From an uncultured Lachnospiraceae bacterium (GTDB lineage: Bacteria; Bacillota; Clostridia; Lachnospirales; Lachnospiraceae): a DNA stretch of 64,000 bases. The notes below the pieces were generated by a model. That model was given only the letters and a program-made list of their open reading frames with translations. It searched no databases and had not been told where the DNA came from. Location: assembly GCA_910585965.1 (NCBI GenBank), contig CAJUHH010000004.1, positions 62,001 to 126,000 of the forward strand, in the 5' to 3' direction. Below, piece by piece: positions 1-8,594 of this stretch; position 1 is the first letter of the stretch; each line of letters opens with the position of its first letter. Position numbers and translations under genes: made by a program.

Positions 1-186
1 TCCGCCCGTTACAATGCTCATGCGGTCTTCCGTGCTGTCGCTGATGGTCAGGAGAAGAGCCTGCCCTATGGCGAGGCGGTAGGGGTAGGAGAGTTGGTTA
101 TTATAAATAATGGAATTCGTGCTGGTATTATGGGCAGCTGCAATAGAATCCACGCTGTCGCCGGCCTGAACAACATATATAGTCAT
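1..186 (-). CDS. LysM-domain protein, N-terminal part (cut by window edge)
   Basis: Reading leftwards from an ATG at 186-184 the frame stays open to the window edge. It begins with a LysM motif, TIYVVQAGDSVDSIAAAHN, followed by an NQLSYPYRLAIGQALLL segment that closes a typical LysM fold. LysM binds peptidoglycan or chitin glycans. The start is supported by an AGGAAA ribosome site a few bases upstream. No signal peptide precedes the LysM, the arrangement seen in clostridial spore-associated LysM-GH18 glycosidases of the YaaH/SleL type. The catalytic part lies outside the window, so that identity is inference. It is divergent from the chemoreceptor gene. Confidence 0.75.
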   Translation of the reverse strand, partial: MTIYVVQAGDSVDSIAAAHNTSTNSIIYNNQLSYPYRLAIGQALLLTISDSTEDRMSIVTGG

Positions 187-264
187 AAAGTTTCCTGCCT
201 TTGGAAAAACGGTATAAATACCGATACTGATACTAAAATACTATGCGGTATGTGGTGGAATTGA

Positions 265-293
265 TTGCAAAAGAATAGAATATTTGCTATGAT
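265..293 (+). promoter_or_regulatory. Putative sigma-A promoter of the chemoreceptor gene
   Basis: TTGCAA (265-270) and TATGAT (288-293) are separated by exactly 17 bp and lie about 48 bp before the chemoreceptor start. This is sequence match only. Confidence 0.5.
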
Positions 294-340
294 GGGATAT
301 AATCTAGGGGGTTTGTCAACAGAGAAAGTGAGGAATGCGA

Positions 341-2371
341 ATGAAAAAAGCAAAAAATGCGAAAAATGGGAAACAGGATAGCGCGAACGGCCTATGCAGA
401 ACAACGATTCAAATGGAAATTCGAAAAAGGGTGACAAGGCTGGTTGCGATATCCTTGGTTGTGGTAGGAATAGTATCCAGCTTTTTAAACTATTACTCGA
501 CAGAAGATACCTTGAAAAGGACGATGACGGAACAGGCAGAGACGGCAGCAGATGAAATTGAGTATATAGCGGCGACGGATATGAATCGGATTGAGGTGAT
601 AGGGAGCATTGCGAGGCTTACCAACCCGGATGTGGCCCCGGAGCAGAAACAGGAACTGCTGGAAGGATACCGTTCGCACTATGGATGGGTATCCATTATG
701 ATTACAGATGAAAATGGCATAGATGTGTCCGGTTCTGGAACGGATGTTTCAGGAAGCTCCTATTTCAGCAGAGTCATGAAGGGCGAATCGGTTATTGCTG
801 ATCCGGCTAAAAGCAGGGTAAACGATGAGCTGGTTATGACATTGGCTGCGCCTTTGATGAAAGACGGAAAGCTGGATACTTATCCGGTAGGGGCAGTAGT
901 AGTGGAAGTACATGCACAGGTGTTGTCCGAGATCGTGAAACAGATCCGTGTCAGCGGTAACGGAAGCGCCTATATCATTGATGGGAAAGCCAATACAATA
1001 GCCCATAACAATTATGACCTTGTTTTAAATGAAAGCAATACGATAAAGGAAGCGGAAACAGATTCTTCTTTAAAAAGCCTCGCAAAGCTGGAAGGGAAGA
1101 TGATGAGCGGAGAAACCGGATTTGGGAAATATAGTTATGGAGGAGATGTAAAGTTTCTCGCTTACGCGCCGATAGAGATTAACGGCTGGAGCCTTGGCGT
1201 GACGGCGCCGGTTATGGACTTTATGCTGGAATCGGTAATCGGTATCGGAATCATTATTGCATTGTTAATAATATCTGTTCTGATTGCGATAGAGACTGCG
1301 AAAAGGATCGGAGTATCCCTTGGAGAGCCGATTAATCAATGCGCGGATCGGCTGCGCCTGTTGGCGGAAGGGGATTTGGAGACTCCGCTTCCATCGATCA
1401 AAACGGAAAATGAAACGATGATCCTGGCGGAATCCACAAAGGTGATTGTGAGCCGGATGAAGGAAATCATAGGGGATATTGACTATTTGCTGAAAGAAAT
1501 GGCAAATGGTAATTTCGCAGTGAAGTCTAAAATTGGAGAGACGGCTTATGTGGGGGCATTTAAAGGCGTATTGTTATCTATATGGACTTTGAACGGCGAT
1601 CTGCGTACGACTTTGAGGGAGATCCAGGAGGCCTCCCGCCAGGTGGAGGCAGGGGCATCACAGATGGCGGAAAGCGCACAGAGCCTTGCGGAAGGCGCTA
1701 CGGACCAGGCGGGTTCCGTGGAGGAACTGCTGGCGACTGTATCGGAAGTGACGGGTAATGTGGCAGAAAACAAAAAGGCTACGGACCAGGCGCATGAGAG
1801 AACGAACGAAGTAGCCAAGGAGGCGAAGACCAGCCAGGATAAAATGCATGATTTGACGGCGGCCATGGATCGGATCGAGGAAACTTCCAATGAAATCAGC
1901 AATATTATCGAAAATATTGAAGATATCGCATCCCAGACCAATCTGCTTTCGCTCAATGCGGCAATCGAAGCGGCAAGGGCGGGAGAAGCAGGAAAAGGTT
2001 TTGCTGTAGTCGCTGACCAGATCAGAAAACTGGCGGAACAAAGCGCCCAGTCTGCGATTGATACAAGAAAACTGATTGAGGCCTCTATTTCGGAAGTGGA
2101 TAACGGAGGAGTGATTACAAAAGATACGGCTGCATATTTGGATAAAGTAATGGAAGGGCTCGATGAAATACTTGCTGCAGTCGGCAATGTACGCCAGGCA
2201 TCGGACAGGCAGGCGGTGGCGATGAAGGAGATCGAAGCAGGCGTAAGCCAGATATCACAGGTGGTGGAAAGCAATTCTGCGGCGGCACAGGAGACATCTG
2301 CTACCAGCGAAGAGCTTTCTGCACAGTCTGAAAGTCTGAATTCTCTTGTCGATCAGTTTAAACTGGATTAA
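341..2371 (+). CDS. Methyl-accepting chemotaxis protein
   Basis: Transmembrane chemoreceptor that would signal to CheA/CheW. A first membrane segment lies near residues 32-52, followed by an extracellular dCache-like sensor of about 240 residues and a second membrane helix (VIGIGIIIALLIISVLIAIE). HAMP-like and linker helices and a long methyl-accepting coiled coil follow. The conserved hairpin tip (IASQTNLLSLNAAIEAARAG, then GKGFAVVADQIRKLAEQS) lies near residues 527-570. An ATG at 335 is also possible, but the GTGAGGA ribosome site fits 341 better. The ligand cannot be read from sequence. No che genes are nearby, so it is an orphan receptor here. Confidence 0.92.
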   Translation: MKKAKNAKNGKQDSANGLCRTTIQMEIRKRVTRLVAISLVVVGIVSSFLNYYSTEDTLKRTMTEQAETAADEIEYIAATDMNRIEVIGSIARLTNPDVAPEQKQELLEGYRSHYGWVSIMITDENGIDVSGSGTDVSGSSYFSRVMKGESVIADPAKSRVNDELVMTLAAPLMKDGKLDTYPVGAVVVEVHAQVLSEIVKQIRVSGNGSAYIIDGKANTIAHNNYDLVLNESNTIKEAETDSSLKSLAKLEGKMMSGETGFGKYSYGGDVKFLAYAPIEINGWSLGVTAPVMDFMLESVIGIGIIIALLIISVLIAIETAKRIGVSLGEPINQCADRLRLLAEGDLETPLPSIKTENETMILAESTKVIVSRMKEIIGDIDYLLKEMANGNFAVKSKIGETAYVGAFKGVLLSIWTLNGDLRTTLREIQEASRQVEAGASQMAESAQSLAEGATDQAGSVEELLATVSEVTGNVAENKKATDQAHERTNEVAKEAKTSQDKMHDLTAAMDRIEETSNEISNIIENIEDIASQTNLLSLNAAIEAARAGEAGKGFAVVADQIRKLAEQSAQSAIDTRKLIEASISEVDNGGVITKDTAAYLDKVMEGLDEILAAVGNVRQASDRQAVAMKEIEAGVSQISQVVESNSAAAQETSATSEELSAQSESLNSLVDQFKLD

Positions 2372-2424
2372 AATGGTATTACACAATTTAAGTTATGAAA
2401 TCAACATAGAAATGAGGAAAAGAG

Positions 2425-3648
2425 ATGAACTACGAGGAAGCGTATGGAAAGCTGGAGAAATATGGACAGCTGCATGTGCTGAAATATTATGAGGGGCTGC
2501 CGGAAGAAAAGAAGGCAGCCTTGCTCAGCCAGATAGAAAACCTGGATTTTGGCATATTGCAGTATTGCAAGGAAAACACAACCAACCAAAAGGGGAGGCT
2601 TGCCCCTTTGGCGGCCATGCAGCTTCCTGAGATAGAAAAAAAGAAAGAAGAATATACGAAGATCGGGATAGAGGAGATCAGGCAGGGGAAAGTGGCAGCT
2701 GTTCTTCTCGCAGGAGGAATGGGGACGAGGCTTGGATCGGATCATCCGAAAGGCATGTATGATATCGGGTTGACGAGGCCGGTCTTTATTTTTCAAAGGA
2801 TTATAGAGAATATGCTGGATGTGGTAAAACAGGCGGGAGCATGGGTGCGTTTGTTTGTTATGACCAGCGATAAGAATCATGATATGACCGTGGAGTTTTT
2901 TGAGGAGAAAAACTATTTTGGCTATGACCGTGATTATGTAAGCTTCTTTGTTCAGGATGTAGTTCCGGCTTCGGATTATGACGGAAAAGTTTATATGGAA
3001 GAGCGATGGAAGATATCCACCTCTCCGAATGGCAATGGTGGATGGTTTTCATCCATGAATAAATGCGGGCTTCTGGATGTGGTCAGAAAGGACGGCATCG
3101 AGTGGATCAATGTATTTGCTGTGGATAACGTACTCCAGCGGATTGCGGATCCCTGTTTTGTAGGGGCGGTGATTGATCATGGATGCGTGGCCGGCGCGAA
3201 GGTCGTAAAAAAGAACAGCCCGGATGAACGTGTGGGGGCGTTATGCTTAGAGGACGGCAGACCTTCGATTGTAGAATACTATGAGCTGACCGATGAAATG
3301 AAAGCGGCAAAGGATGCGGACGGCAATCCGGCCTATGACTTCGGAGTGATACTGAACTATCTTTTCAGGACGAAGGAGCTGGAAGAGATCATGGACAGGC
3401 AGCTTCCGCTCCACGTGGTGGAAAAACAGATACCGTATATGAATGGAAGCGGGGAATATGTGGAACCGGAAACGCCGAACGGATATAAGTATGAGACTTT
3501 GGTGCTGGATATGATCCACCAAGTGGATAACTGTCTCGCCTATGAAGTGGACAGGAATAAGGAATTCGCTCCAATTAAAAATGCGACGGGAATTGATTCT
3601 GTGGAGACTGCCCGCGAGTTATGCAAAGAAAACGGGATTGTTTTATAG
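2425..3648 (+). CDS. UTP--sugar-1-phosphate uridylyltransferase (UDPGP/UAP1-like family)
   Basis: A 407-residue nucleotidyltransferase of the eukaryotic-type UDPGP family rather than the bacterial GalU type. The nucleotide-binding signature LLAGGMGTRLGSDHPKGMYD lies near residues 92-111. A later NGNGGW segment and an NVFAVDN segment match the uridine-binding and metal-binding parts of the family. Related proteins make UDP-glucose, UDP-galactose or UDP-GlcNAc from UTP and the sugar 1-phosphate, and the exact sugar is not decided by sequence. galE follows 155 bp downstream, so a role in UDP-glucose/UDP-galactose supply is likely. The ribosome site GAGGAAAAGAG precedes the ATG. Confidence 0.85.
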   Translation: MNYEEAYGKLEKYGQLHVLKYYEGLPEEKKAALLSQIENLDFGILQYCKENTTNQKGRLAPLAAMQLPEIEKKKEEYTKIGIEEIRQGKVAAVLLAGGMGTRLGSDHPKGMYDIGLTRPVFIFQRIIENMLDVVKQAGAWVRLFVMTSDKNHDMTVEFFEEKNYFGYDRDYVSFFVQDVVPASDYDGKVYMEERWKISTSPNGNGGWFSSMNKCGLLDVVRKDGIEWINVFAVDNVLQRIADPCFVGAVIDHGCVAGAKVVKKNSPDERVGALCLEDGRPSIVEYYELTDEMKAAKDADGNPAYDFGVILNYLFRTKELEEIMDRQLPLHVVEKQIPYMNGSGEYVEPETPNGYKYETLVLDMIHQVDNCLAYEVDRNKEFAPIKNATGIDSVETARELCKENGIVL

Positions 3649-3706
3649 AGGAATCGCGGCAGTATAGTTTTAAAGATGAAAATGAAAGAATATGCCAATT
3701 AACATT

Positions 3707-3735
3707 TTGACAGCCATATGTAACATTATCATATT
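3707..3735 (+). promoter_or_regulatory. Possible promoter of galE
   Basis: A consensus TTGACA (3707-3712) is followed after 17 bp by a weak CATATT (3730-3735). It lies in the gap before galE, which suggests galE can be transcribed on its own. Confidence 0.35.
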
Positions 3736-3803
3736 GCAAAACAGGGGTATAGGAGTAGACTTATGGTAGATGCGGAAGGCAAAACAAGAGGAGGTATTAG
3801 GAA

Positions 3804-4820
3804 ATGGCGATTTTGGTAACAGGCGGGGCTGGATATATTGGAAGCCATACGGTGGTAGAACTGCAGAATGCTGGTTATGATGTGGTGGTGCTGGATAATT
3901 TAAGCAATTCCAGCGAGAAGTCGTTGGAGCGGGTGGAAAAAATCACCGGCAAGAAGGTACCATTTTATAAAGCGGATATTTTGGACAGGGAAGCATTGGA
4001 ACAGGTTTTCGCAAAAGAAACGATTGATTCCTGCATACATTTTGCAGGGTTGAAAGCTGTAGGCGAATCGGTGGCGAAGCCTTGGGAGTATTACGAAAAT
4101 AATATAGCAGGGACTCTTACTTTAGTGGATGTGATGAGAAAGCATGGCGTAAAAAACATTATTTTTTCATCTTCGGCGACGGTATATGGAGATCCGGCGA
4201 TGATACCGATCACGGAGGAATGCCCCAAAGGACAATGTACGAATCCTTATGGATGGACAAAATCCATGTTGGAGCAGATCCTGATGGACATGCAGAAAGC
4301 GGATTCGGAATGGAATGTAATCCTTTTGCGTTATTTTAATCCGATCGGGGCGCATAAGAGTGGAACGATCGGCGAGAACCCGAATGGAATTCCGAATAAC
4401 CTGATGCCTTACATTACTCAGGTGGCAGTTGGGAAATTAAAGGAACTGGGCGTGTTTGGCAATGATTACGATACGCATGACGGAACAGGGGTCAGGGACT
4501 ATATCCATGTGGTAGACTTGGCGAAAGGACATGTGAAGGCGCTGAAGAAGATTGAGGAAAAAGCAGGGCTTTGCATTTATAATCTGGGAACCGGCAGCGG
4601 ATACAGCGTGCTTGATATAGTAAAGAATTTTGAAGAAGCTACGGGAGTAAAGATTCCCTACACGATAAAGCCCAGGAGGCCGGGAGATATCGCTACTTGC
4701 TATGCGGACGCGGCGAAAGCGAAAGAAGAGCTTGGCTGGGAAGCAGAGAACGGAATCAAGGAAATGTGCGAGGATTCCTGGAGATGGCAGAGCAATAATC
4801 CGAATGGATATGACGAATAA
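3804..4820 (+). CDS. galE: UDP-glucose 4-epimerase
   Basis: Interconverts UDP-glucose and UDP-galactose with tightly bound NAD (Leloir pathway, galactosylated surface glycans). At 338 residues it has the usual GalE length. The Rossmann motif GGAGYIGSHT lies at residues 7-16. The catalytic Ser/Tyr/Lys set is seen as SSSATVYG and YGWTKSMLEQ (YxxxK). The C-terminal sugar-binding part carries RYFNPIGAH and RPGDIATCYAD. An AAGAGGAGG ribosome site precedes the ATG. A strong terminator follows, so this ends the transcription unit that may begin with the UDP-sugar pyrophosphorylase. Confidence 0.95.
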   Translation: MAILVTGGAGYIGSHTVVELQNAGYDVVVLDNLSNSSEKSLERVEKITGKKVPFYKADILDREALEQVFAKETIDSCIHFAGLKAVGESVAKPWEYYENNIAGTLTLVDVMRKHGVKNIIFSSSATVYGDPAMIPITEECPKGQCTNPYGWTKSMLEQILMDMQKADSEWNVILLRYFNPIGAHKSGTIGENPNGIPNNLMPYITQVAVGKLKELGVFGNDYDTHDGTGVRDYIHVVDLAKGHVKALKKIEEKAGLCIYNLGTGSGYSVLDIVKNFEEATGVKIPYTIKPRRPGDIATCYADAAKAKEELGWEAENGIKEMCEDSWRWQSNNPNGYDE

Positions 4821-4843
4821 GGACCGTTCCGCGATGGACGTGA

Positions 4844-4878
4844 AAAGACCGCCGATATGGATCAGGCGGTCTTTTTTT
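4844..4878 (+). terminator. Rho-independent terminator after galE
   Basis: AAAGACCGCC and GGCGGTCTTT form a perfect 10-bp stem with an 11-nt loop, followed by a T run. The A run on the other side means it may also stop the convergent trhA transcript. Confidence 0.9.
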
Positions 4879-4911
4879 CCCTTATAGGAAACGTCCCTCA
4901 ATTTCCGGCGA

Positions 4912-5562
4912 TCAAGCGACGTATAAATACATAAAGATAAAATGGCAGATGCTTCCGCCCATGACAAACAAATGGAAGATTTCATGAGAGCCAAAATGAG
5001 TATGCTGGGAATTGAAAATAGGAAGTTTCAGAGCATAGATAATACCTCCTGCCGTATAGATAATGCCGCCGGCAAGCAGCCATAAAAAAGCACTGGCAGG
5101 GAGCGTGTGCCATAGAGGGCCAAAGACACCCACGCATACCCATCCCATAGCGATGTATATGACAGAGGAAAACCATTTGGGACAGGTGATCCAAAATGCC
5201 TTGACTGCCATTCCTAAAACAGCGATACCCCAGACAATGGCCAGCAGGGTATAGCCCACTTTTCCGCCGAGTACGATCATACAGACTGGCGTATAGGATC
5301 CGGCGATCAGGACAAAGATCATCATATGATCTATCTTGCGGAATATTTTTATGGCTTTTTCGGAAAGATTGACAGAATGGTAGGCGGTACTGGCACCATA
5401 AAGCAAAACCATGCTGAGCATAAAAACGGCTAAAGAAGCCAGACTGACAGCTCCGGGTTCCAGAGCCGCCTTAACAAGCAAGGGAGCCGTGGCGATAATA
5501 GCCATCATCATTCCTATAAAATGGGTAATCGCACTTCCGGGTTCACGAATTGTAATCTGCAT
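4912..5562 (-). CDS. trhA: Hemolysin III family membrane protein (TrhA/PAQR-like)
   Basis: A 216-residue integral membrane protein with about seven hydrophobic helices and the hemolysin III/PAQR signatures. An early HFIGMMMA histidine, a central DHMMIFVLIAGSYTP segment and a late HTHFGSHEIFHLFV segment provide the metal-binding histidines and acidic residue of the superfamily. Family members have been linked to membrane fluidity or energetics, and the cytolytic activity that gave the name is not established for most. An AAGGAGG site lies just before the ATG. It is transcribed towards galE and separated from it by the shared terminator. Confidence 0.88.
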   Translation of the reverse strand: MQITIREPGSAITHFIGMMMAIIATAPLLVKAALEPGAVSLASLAVFMLSMVLLYGASTAYHSVNLSEKAIKIFRKIDHMMIFVLIAGSYTPVCMIVLGGKVGYTLLAIVWGIAVLGMAVKAFWITCPKWFSSVIYIAMGWVCVGVFGPLWHTLPASAFLWLLAGGIIYTAGGIIYALKLPIFNSQHTHFGSHEIFHLFVMGGSICHFIFMYLYVA

Positions 5563-5609
5563 AATACTTGCCTCCTTATATTGAACGACATATCTAAGAC
5601 CATGTAATG

Positions 5610-5624
5610 TAGTTTTTAAAACTA
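5610..5624. promoter_or_regulatory. 15-bp palindrome upstream of trhA
   Basis: TAGTTTTTAAAACTA is a perfect palindrome around a central T, 48 bp before the trhA start in an AT-rich promoter region. It is a good candidate operator for a dimeric repressor. No matching regulator is encoded next to it. Confidence 0.4.
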
Positions 5625-5746
5625 TGTTATATATATTATAATGCTACACCTTAGTGTATGATATGTCAACAAAAATATGCAGATAAGATTCATGAGGAAG
5701 CTTTTGCGTTTCCATTTGCTGCGGTTGGCAGCGAGGCTCTTGCTTG

Positions 5747-6016
5747 CTATATATCTTCTTCAAGGACTTGGATCTCCAGAAAATCAAAATCAATCGATTC
5801 CATGAAATTATCCTGGTAAAAGCGGGCTTTCGCATGCCTTTTAAATTCATTTGCCGTAGCATCGAGCCAGATCGGCTTGCCAAGATCGAACTGGTAAGCA
5901 ATTTCTTCCAAAGCATGGAATACTTTGTGGGTTCTGGTATCGTCGCTATCGTCGCAAATGACAGTATCTTTGACAAGATGGTTTTCTTTAATGATTTTTG
6001 CCCATAACCGAAACAT
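5747..6016 (-). CDS. Small conserved-looking hypothetical protein
   Basis: An 89-residue soluble acidic protein with no recognised domain. The frame extends further upstream, but the ATG at 6016-6014 (MFRLWAKIIKENHLVKD) has an AAAGGAA ribosome site at good distance, and the upstream part reads as AT-rich non-coding sequence. It contains an HALEEIAYQFDLGKPIWLD segment and an acidic tail. I recall similar short proteins in Lachnospiraceae genomes, but no function can be assigned. It is divergent from the alarmone synthetase gene. Confidence 0.65.
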   Translation of the reverse strand: MFRLWAKIIKENHLVKDTVICDDSDDTRTHKVFHALEEIAYQFDLGKPIWLDATANEFKRHAKARFYQDNFMESIDFDFLEIQVLEEDI

Positions 6017-6145
6017 ATAGAAAATTCCTTTCAAGGGTATTTTGCTTATTATTATAGCATATATATATAAGGTGTGCGACCCGGTCATGAATGGGGATAA
6101 ATTAACAATAAAGATTAAAAAATAATTAAAATTTTGTGAATAATG

Positions 6146-6172
6146 CACATTTTTGTAAAAATGTGATATAAT
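6146..6172 (+). promoter_or_regulatory. Promoter with embedded inverted repeat before the alarmone synthetase
   Basis: TATAAT (6167-6172) is a perfect -10 hexamer. The spacer before it is filled by a perfect inverted repeat, CACATTTTT-GT-AAAAATGTG (6146-6165). A repressor or other dimeric protein bound there would block the promoter. The -35 region (TGCACA) is weak, which would also suit activation. Confidence 0.5.
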
Positions 6173-6259
6173 AAAAATATCAGAATTCCGCATTGTGGAT
6201 AAAGGAAATAAGGGCAGAAGAAAAGCGGTATTATCGATGAGAATAGGGGCGGGAAGGAA

Positions 6260-6904
6260 ATGGAACTCAGAGTAGAACGGAATAGCGATGTGGATAGCTG
6301 GAAAGAGGTTGTTCTGATTTACAATTCAGCATTGAAGCAGATTTCTACAAAATTGGAAATTTTGAACGATGAATTTCAGCATGTACATAGGTACAATCCG
6401 ATAGAACACATCAAATCAAGAATGAAGACATCGGAGAGCATTGTCAAAAAACTAAAAAGATACGGTTATGAATCCACCATAGAGAATATGGTCAAATATG
6501 TCAATGATATAGCTGGAATCAGGGTGATTTGTTCTTTTACCTCCGATATATATGAGATTGCCGATATGATACGCGAACAGAGCGATATCAGGGTGATCGG
6601 GGTAAAAGACTACATTGTTTCTCCAAAAGCGAGCGGGTACAGAAGCTACCATATGCTGGTGACAATACCGGTATATCTGTCTGATAGAATCGTGGATACA
6701 AAGGTAGAGATACAGATACGGACGGTCGCGATGGATTTTTGGGCGAGCTTGGAGCATAAGATCCATTATAAATTCGAAGGCAATGCGCCGGATTATATCA
6801 AAGATGAATTGATTGAATGCGCAAGGATGTCGGCAGAGCTGGATGAAAGAATGTTGTCCTTGAATAATGAAGTACATAGTATAGCAGAGAAAAAAAGAGC
6901 ATGA
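6260..6904 (+). CDS. Small alarmone synthetase, GTP pyrophosphokinase (RelP/RelQ type)
   Basis: Makes (p)ppGpp from ATP and GTP/GDP. At 214 residues it holds only a RelA/SpoT synthetase domain, without HD hydrolase, TGS or ACT domains, so it is a small alarmone synthetase. Visible family motifs are the substrate-binding KRYGYESTIENMVKYVNDI region, the DIAGIRVIC strand, SPKASGYRSYHMLV, and EIQIRTVAMDFWASLEHK with the catalytic Glu/Gln strand. A GGAAGGAA ribosome site precedes the ATG. Transcription ends at a terminator that overlaps the stop codon. Such enzymes usually respond to cell-wall or starvation stress through transcription, which fits the operator-like repeat in its promoter. Confidence 0.92.
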   Translation: MELRVERNSDVDSWKEVVLIYNSALKQISTKLEILNDEFQHVHRYNPIEHIKSRMKTSESIVKKLKRYGYESTIENMVKYVNDIAGIRVICSFTSDIYEIADMIREQSDIRVIGVKDYIVSPKASGYRSYHMLVTIPVYLSDRIVDTKVEIQIRTVAMDFWASLEHKIHYKFEGNAPDYIKDELIECARMSAELDERMLSLNNEVHSIAEKKRA

Positions 6905-6920
6905 AAACGCTCTTTTTTTC
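6890..6920 (+). terminator. Terminator overlapping the alarmone synthetase stop codon
   Basis: AAAAAAGAGC and GCTCTTTTTT flank an 8-nt loop and end in a T run. The TGA stop (6902-6904) lies in the loop. Confidence 0.85.
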
Positions 6921-7271
6921 TTTGTGCTGCAAATCTGTTTCTGTAAAATGAGGAGTGCCCAGGCATCTTTCGACACCCGGGCTATTATGAAAAAATTTAT
7001 CTATATGTGTAATGAAAAACATTACGTTATCTCTCGTTTGTTATGGATTTAGTATAGCAATCATTTATGAACAAACTATGAACGCAGTGTAAAGATATCG
7101 TTAATACTTACAAAAATACAAAAAAAGGAAAAAGATTTTGCGGCAAATTGCACAAAAACCTTGGAATGGTTGTAAAAAGTATGGAAAAATGATAAGATGA
7201 TAAATATGTTGCACAGGATAGAGGTTCAGGATTTGGGGGAACGGTAAAGGACGACATCGGGAGGAGATCGA
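6921..7271. other. 351-bp intergenic region with a promoter at its right end
   Basis: No coding sequence is seen. It contains a GC-rich imperfect hairpin (about 6957-6982) without a T run and a small hairpin GTAATG-AAAAA-CATTAC near 7008-7024. A likely promoter for the next gene is TTGTAA (7170-7175), 17 bp, TAAGAT (7193-7198). A GGGAGGAG ribosome site closes the region. Confidence 0.5.
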
Positions 7272-7988
7272 ATGGATAATTTTATGGATAAAATTGCGCA
7301 GAAGCTGGGAGCCCAGGAGGCGATACGCGCCAATGCGGCGGCGGATGCCGCACAAATTGAAAGGCTGGAGGCCCAGGTGGCAGAATATGATGCATGTATT
7401 AAAGAGATGCGCAGGCTGAATCTGCGGAATGCAGAAAATGAACAGAAGCTGAAAGAAATGGCAGAGAACATCGGCGGGCAGATGAAGGCGCTGATGGAAC
7501 AAAATGACAGGCAAATGGGGCTGCTTGTGGAAAACGGCAGCAAACAGATAGAGCAGCTTGTAGAAGAGAACTGCGAGCAGATCCGGCAGCTTGCAGAAGA
7601 GAGCAACCGGCAGATCAAGCAGATCACGGAAGAGTGCATCGTGAAGCTTCAGGGGGTAGAAGAAAAGACGGAAGACGAAGATGATCGGAAAGAAGAAGTG
7701 CAGAAGATTCTGGAAGAACTGCGGGCGGCTCTTGCAGAGAATATGGTGAAAGTGGAGGAACAATTCCGGCAGTCGGATGATTTTGTACATAAAGAAAATG
7801 TGAAGGTGTACCGCAATGTCCAGGCGGCAACTGCGGAAGAGCTGGAAAAGCAGACACAGGCAGTCATCAGCAGCCAGCAGGAACTGGCAGGGAAAAATAA
7901 AGGGCTATATACAGTAGGGATTTGGACTTTGATTATATCTATAGTTAATCTGGGGATACTGGCAGCCCATCTGGCCGGATTATTTTAA
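7272..7988 (+). CDS. Coiled-coil protein with C-terminal membrane anchor, unknown function
   Basis: A 238-residue protein. Residues 1-200 are almost entirely heptad-rich, charged helix with many Gln and Glu residues. It contains near-repeats of a QIxQLxEExxxQI unit around residues 90-125 (KQIEQLVEEN, EQIRQLAEES, RQIKQITEEC). One hydrophobic helix closes the protein (LYTVGIWTLIISIVNLGILA), so it is probably tail-anchored with the coiled coil in the cytoplasm. No enzymatic motif is visible. A methyl-accepting or septal-ring-like scaffold is possible but cannot be shown. The flavin reductase gene follows within 40 bp. Confidence 0.7.
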   Translation: MDNFMDKIAQKLGAQEAIRANAAADAAQIERLEAQVAEYDACIKEMRRLNLRNAENEQKLKEMAENIGGQMKALMEQNDRQMGLLVENGSKQIEQLVEENCEQIRQLAEESNRQIKQITEECIVKLQGVEEKTEDEDDRKEEVQKILEELRAALAENMVKVEEQFRQSDDFVHKENVKVYRNVQAATAEELEKQTQAVISSQQELAGKNKGLYTVGIWTLIISIVNLGILAAHLAGLF

Positions 7989-8027
7989 TGGGAAGCTTTG
8001 AAGGCTTCAGAGGGGAGGCAATGCGGA

Positions 8028-8594
8028 ATGGGAAAACAGAGCTGGAAGCCGGGGAATATGCTGTATCCCCTGCCCGTCGTTCTTGTAAGCACAGCAGATA
8101 AAAAGGGAGAAAAGAATGTCTTTACGGTGGCATGGGCAGGAACGATATGCAGTGATCCTCCTATGGTGTCCATTTCTGTCCGTCCGGAACGTTATTCCTA
8201 TCATATGATAAAGGAAACCGGAGAATTTGTGATTAACCTGACGACGGAAAGCCTGGCGTTTGCTACCGATTATTGCGGGGTGGCCAGCGGACGCGATGTG
8301 GATAAATTCGCCAAAGCGCATTTGACCCCGATTCAGGCAGATATCGTCTGCGCTCCTATGATTAAGGAAAGCCCGGTAAATATCGAGTGCAGGGTAAAGG
8401 ACGTGAAAACGCTGGGCAGCCATGATATGTTCATAGCCCAGGTGGAGGCGGTGCATGCGGATGAGGAATTTATGGATGACAGGAACAAGTTCCACCTGGA
8501 AAAGGCGCATCCCATCGTATATTCCCACGGAGTTTATATAGCGTTAGGGAAGGAAATAGGAACGTTTGGCTATAGCGTGAGAAAAAAACATTAA
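8028..8594 (+). CDS. Flavin reductase family protein
   Basis: A 188-residue FMN-binding split-barrel protein of the flavin reductase/DIM6-NTAB family. The family signature is seen as an early PLPVVLVST, then a NVFTVAWAGTICSDPPMVSI segment, SVRPERYSYHMI and FVINLTTESL. Related proteins reduce or bind flavin with NAD(P)H and often serve as electron donors in anaerobes. The frame could begin at 7998, but the GAGGGGAGG ribosome site is correctly spaced only for the ATG at 8028. Its stop overlaps the stop region of dinB on the other strand, so the two genes converge with no gap. Confidence 0.85.
   Translation: MGKQSWKPGNMLYPLPVVLVSTADKKGEKNVFTVAWAGTICSDPPMVSISVRPERYSYHMIKETGEFVINLTTESLAFATDYCGVASGRDVDKFAKAHLTPIQADIVCAPMIKESPVNIECRVKDVKTLGSHDMFIAQVEAVHADEEFMDDRNKFHLEKAHPIVYSHGVYIALGKEIGTFGYSVRKKH

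Noticed and set aside
1546..2274. Long open frame on the minus strand opposite the chemoreceptor
   Set aside because: It is the shadow of the Ala/Glu/Ser-rich coiled coil on the plus strand, with low-complexity Ser/Ile/Ala content and no ribosome site.
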